Assembly: GCA_029202545.1 (NCBI GenBank)
Contig: CP119311.1
Location: forward strand, 3,658,001 to 3,722,000
Reading direction: 5' to 3'
DNA: 64,000 nucleotides
DNA from: Candidatus Pseudobacter hemicellulosilyticus
GTDB taxonomy: Bacteria; Bacteroidota; Bacteroidia; Chitinophagales; Chitinophagaceae
Below are positions 62,162 through 64,000 of the stretch, one piece after another. The translations under genes were made by a program, and so were the position numbers. The notes under the pieces are model-generated. The model was not told the DNA's origin, ran no database searches, and saw nothing but the letters and a program-made list of their open reading frames with translations. How positions within the stretch are numbered: the stretch's first letter is position 1; each line of letters starts with the position of its first letter.

Positions 62162-64000
62162 ATGGATACTATGACAAAACGTTTTTTGCTGCCCCTGATG
62201 GGTTGCCTGCTGGCCGGGCAACCGCTGCTGGCCCAGCAGGTGGAGAAACCCGGCATCAGCGCCGCTACCAGCTTTGCTATTGTGGTGGATGCCAATACCT
62301 ATGCCGCTATCAGGCCGCAGCTCCAGGCTTATAAGAAAGCAGTGGAGAAAGAAGGACTGGCCACGTATATTGTTTCGCATGCCTGGTCAAGCCCTGAGGA
62401 GATCAGGGGCCAGCTGCAAAAATTGCATGGTCAGTCGCCCAGACTGGAAGGGGCTGTACTGGTAGGAGATATCCCCGTGCCCATGATCCGGGATGCACAG
62501 CACCTGACCTCGGCCTTTAAGATGAACCAGCGGATCGACTGGCAGCGGTCTTCCGTTCCTTCCGACCGTTACTATGACGATTTTCATTTACGGTTCCGCT
62601 TCCTGAAACAGGACTCCCTGCGTAAACAACTGTTCTATTATGCGCTGGAGCCGGGATCGCCGCAGCAGATCCGCATGGATATTTATACCGCCAGGATAAA
62701 ACCGCCTGTTCAGCCGGGAGAGAACGCCACGCAGAAAATTGCCGCTTACCTGGAAAAGCTGGTAGCGGAAAAAGCGGTGGCCAATCCCATCAACGATGTA
62801 TTTGTGTTCACCGGTCATGGGTATAATTCCGAATCGCTGAACGCCTGGGCAGGCGAGCAGCTGTCGCTCCGCGAACAGTTCCCGCAATTGTTCCGTCCCG
62901 GCAATACGGTCAAATTCCTGAACTTCCGGATGAACACCTATATCAAGCAGAACCTGATGAGTGAATTGCAGCGGGAGTCACTGGACATGGCCATCTTCCA
63001 TGACCATGGCTCGGACGATGTGCAGTTGCTGAACGGGTATCCCTATGTCAGCAACCCGCAGCCTTCCATTGAGAATGTACGCCGCTACCTGCGTGCTAAA
63101 GTGCGGGCTGCCGCAGAACGCAAGGGTGGGGATGTAGAGAAGACCAAACAAGGTTTTGTACAGAGCCTGGGCGTGCCCATGGCCTGGATGGAAGATGCGT
63201 TCATTGATTCCGTGAAGATCGCGGATTCCCTGTTCGACAGGAGTAGGGATATGTATATCGACGACCTGCGCGGGCTGACACCCAATGCCCGTTTTGTGCT
63301 GGTGGACGCCTGTCTGACCGGCTCCTTCCAGCTGGACGATTACCTGGCCGGTTATTACCCCTTCAGCAAAGGAAAGAACCTGGTGGCCGTAGCCAATAGC
63401 GTGGGCGTATTGCAGGACCTCTGGCCGGATGAGCAGCTGGGCCTGCTGCAATACCAGCTGCGTACAGGCAACTGGCTGAAGCAGGTGGCTTACCTGGAGA
63501 CCCATCTTTTTGGCGATCCTACCTTCCGCTTCAGCGGCGACAAGACCATTGACCTGAACAAAGCCATCACGCTGCAGCCGAAGAACGCCGCTTACTGGGA
63601 AGGACTGTTGAACCATACCAGCCCTGATATACAGTGCCTGGCTATGAAGCAGCTGTTCCTGTTAAAAGGAGTAGGAGCTTCAGTTATGCTGCGCAATAAA
63701 TATTTCGCCTCAAATTATGGCGCTGTGCGCATGGAAGCGCTGAAGAACCTGGCGCTGATCGGAAACGCCGATTTCGAGACAGTGCTGCTGGCTGCCTGCA
63801 ATGATACCTACGAATTTGTGCGCCGGCAGGCTGCGTACCTGCTGGCCGATGCAGGTAGCGACCGGCTCATTGCACCCACTATTGAGCTGGCCATCACCGA
63901 CCGCCATTCCAAACGCGTGGCGGGCAAGGCCCGGGATGCGCTGGACTTTATGGACAGCAAAAAAGTACTGGAACAGATACCCCTGGTCTTTGACAAACAT
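62162..64000 (+). CDS. Secreted caspase/gingipain-like (C25-type) protein with HEAT-like repeats, second copy (3' end outside window)
   Basis: 613 codons to the window edge, frame still open. It is a diverged tandem paralogue of the preceding gene: signal peptide, A-V-L-V-G-D-I-P-V-P-M-I-R, S-D-R-Y-Y-D-D-F, F-T-G-H-G-Y-N-S-E-S-L, then His282 in H-D-H-G-S-D-D and Cys384 in V-D-A-C-L-T-G-S-F, within one residue of the dyad positions in copy one. HEAT-like repeats begin near residue 490 (M-K-Q-L-F-L-L-K-G; M-E-A-L-K-N-L-A-L-I-G). ATG 62162 or 62171 (M-D-T-M-T-K-R) starts it, 13 bases after the first copy's stop. Confidence 0.75.
   Translation, partial: MDTMTKRFLLPLMGCLLAGQPLLAQQVEKPGISAATSFAIVVDANTYAAIRPQLQAYKKAVEKEGLATYIVSHAWSSPEEIRGQLQKLHGQSPRLEGAVLVGDIPVPMIRDAQHLTSAFKMNQRIDWQRSSVPSDRYYDDFHLRFRFLKQDSLRKQLFYYALEPGSPQQIRMDIYTARIKPPVQPGENATQKIAAYLEKLVAEKAVANPINDVFVFTGHGYNSESLNAWAGEQLSLREQFPQLFRPGNTVKFLNFRMNTYIKQNLMSELQRESLDMAIFHDHGSDDVQLLNGYPYVSNPQPSIENVRRYLRAKVRAAAERKGGDVEKTKQGFVQSLGVPMAWMEDAFIDSVKIADSLFDRSRDMYIDDLRGLTPNARFVLVDACLTGSFQLDDYLAGYYPFSKGKNLVAVANSVGVLQDLWPDEQLGLLQYQLRTGNWLKQVAYLETHLFGDPTFRFSGDKTIDLNKAITLQPKNAAYWEGLLNHTSPDIQCLAMKQLFLLKGVGASVMLRNKYFASNYGAVRMEALKNLALIGNADFETVLLAACNDTYEFVRRQAAYLLADAGSDRLIAPTIELAITDRHSKRVAGKARDALDFMDSKKVLEQIPLVFDKH

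Noticed and set aside
1..64000. CRISPR arrays, tRNA, rRNA and transposase genes
   Set aside because: No regularly spaced repeats, no cloverleaf-like segments and no transposase motifs were found when reading through the window; small RNAs cannot be excluded by eye.

Overview
The window looks like a chromosomal segment of a Bacteroidota bacterium, most likely of the family Chitinophagaceae. It carries three ECF sigma/FecR/TonB-receptor loci, two of them SusC/SusD, as well as Rhs proteins with a DUF6443-like N-terminus, a LytS/LytTR pair, a GldF-GldG-type fusion, a hybrid histidine kinase and promoters of the TAnnTTTG type. Most of the DNA is GC-balanced to moderately GC-rich. The exceptions are about 8.1-9.1 kb and about 17.0-20.6 kb, which are clearly AT-richer and look acquired. 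Genes at both ends are cut by the window. I saw no tRNA, rRNA, CRISPR array or transposase.

Layout. 1-5.4 kb: a VanX-type dipeptidase (5' end missing) converges on a minus-strand unit of an MFS transporter, a small unknown protein and a Dna2-like nuclease-helicase. 5.8-9.2 kb: a hybrid histidine kinase, then a divergent HxlR regulator/quinone-reductase pair. A second, diverged copy of the last ~97 bp of the kinase's receiver-domain region lies beyond that pair. 9.5-20.6 kb: a polymorphic-toxin locus. It holds two giant secreted Rhs-type proteins, the second ending in a variable domain with an HEIEH metallopeptidase motif, then an overlapping secreted immunity candidate, then a string of small AT-rich genes (including an Imm53 protein) and gene remnants, closed by a strong hairpin terminator. 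20.7-23.6 kb: an Rnk/GreA-type factor and an rSAM/DUF4130 DNA-metabolism pair.

23.6-39.6 kb: two paralogous loci, sigma-FecR-SusC-SusD-thioredoxin and sigma-FecR-SusC-SusD. Their SusC leaders share a hairpin and sequence blocks at identical distance from the start codon. 39.6-42.9 kb: an ABC ATPase and a GldF/GldG-like permease fusion. 42.9-49.4 kb (minus strand): a TolC-MacA-MacB-type efflux operon ending in its own LytS/LytTR two-component system. 49.7-51.4 kb: a NorC/NorB pair whose catalytic subunit lacks several canonical active-site residues. 51.4-52.1 kb: a basic-secretory-protein-type metallopeptidase.

52.3-64 kb: a third signalling locus, sigma-FecR-TonB receptor-DUF4876-like lipoprotein-DUF6850-like barrel, followed by two tandem secreted proteins. 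Each combines a caspase/gingipain-like His-Cys core with C-terminal HEAT-like repeats. In all three sigma/FecR loci the receptor has an N-terminal STN domain, which fits surface signalling: ligand at the receptor, then FecR in the inner membrane, then release of the ECF sigma factor. No glycoside hydrolase accompanies either SusC/D pair, so the imported ligands cannot be named from sequence. The most noteworthy items are the unusual NorB, the caspase-like/HEAT pair in the third locus, the toxin/immunity island, the shared SusC leader element and the partial duplication that brackets the HxlR module.
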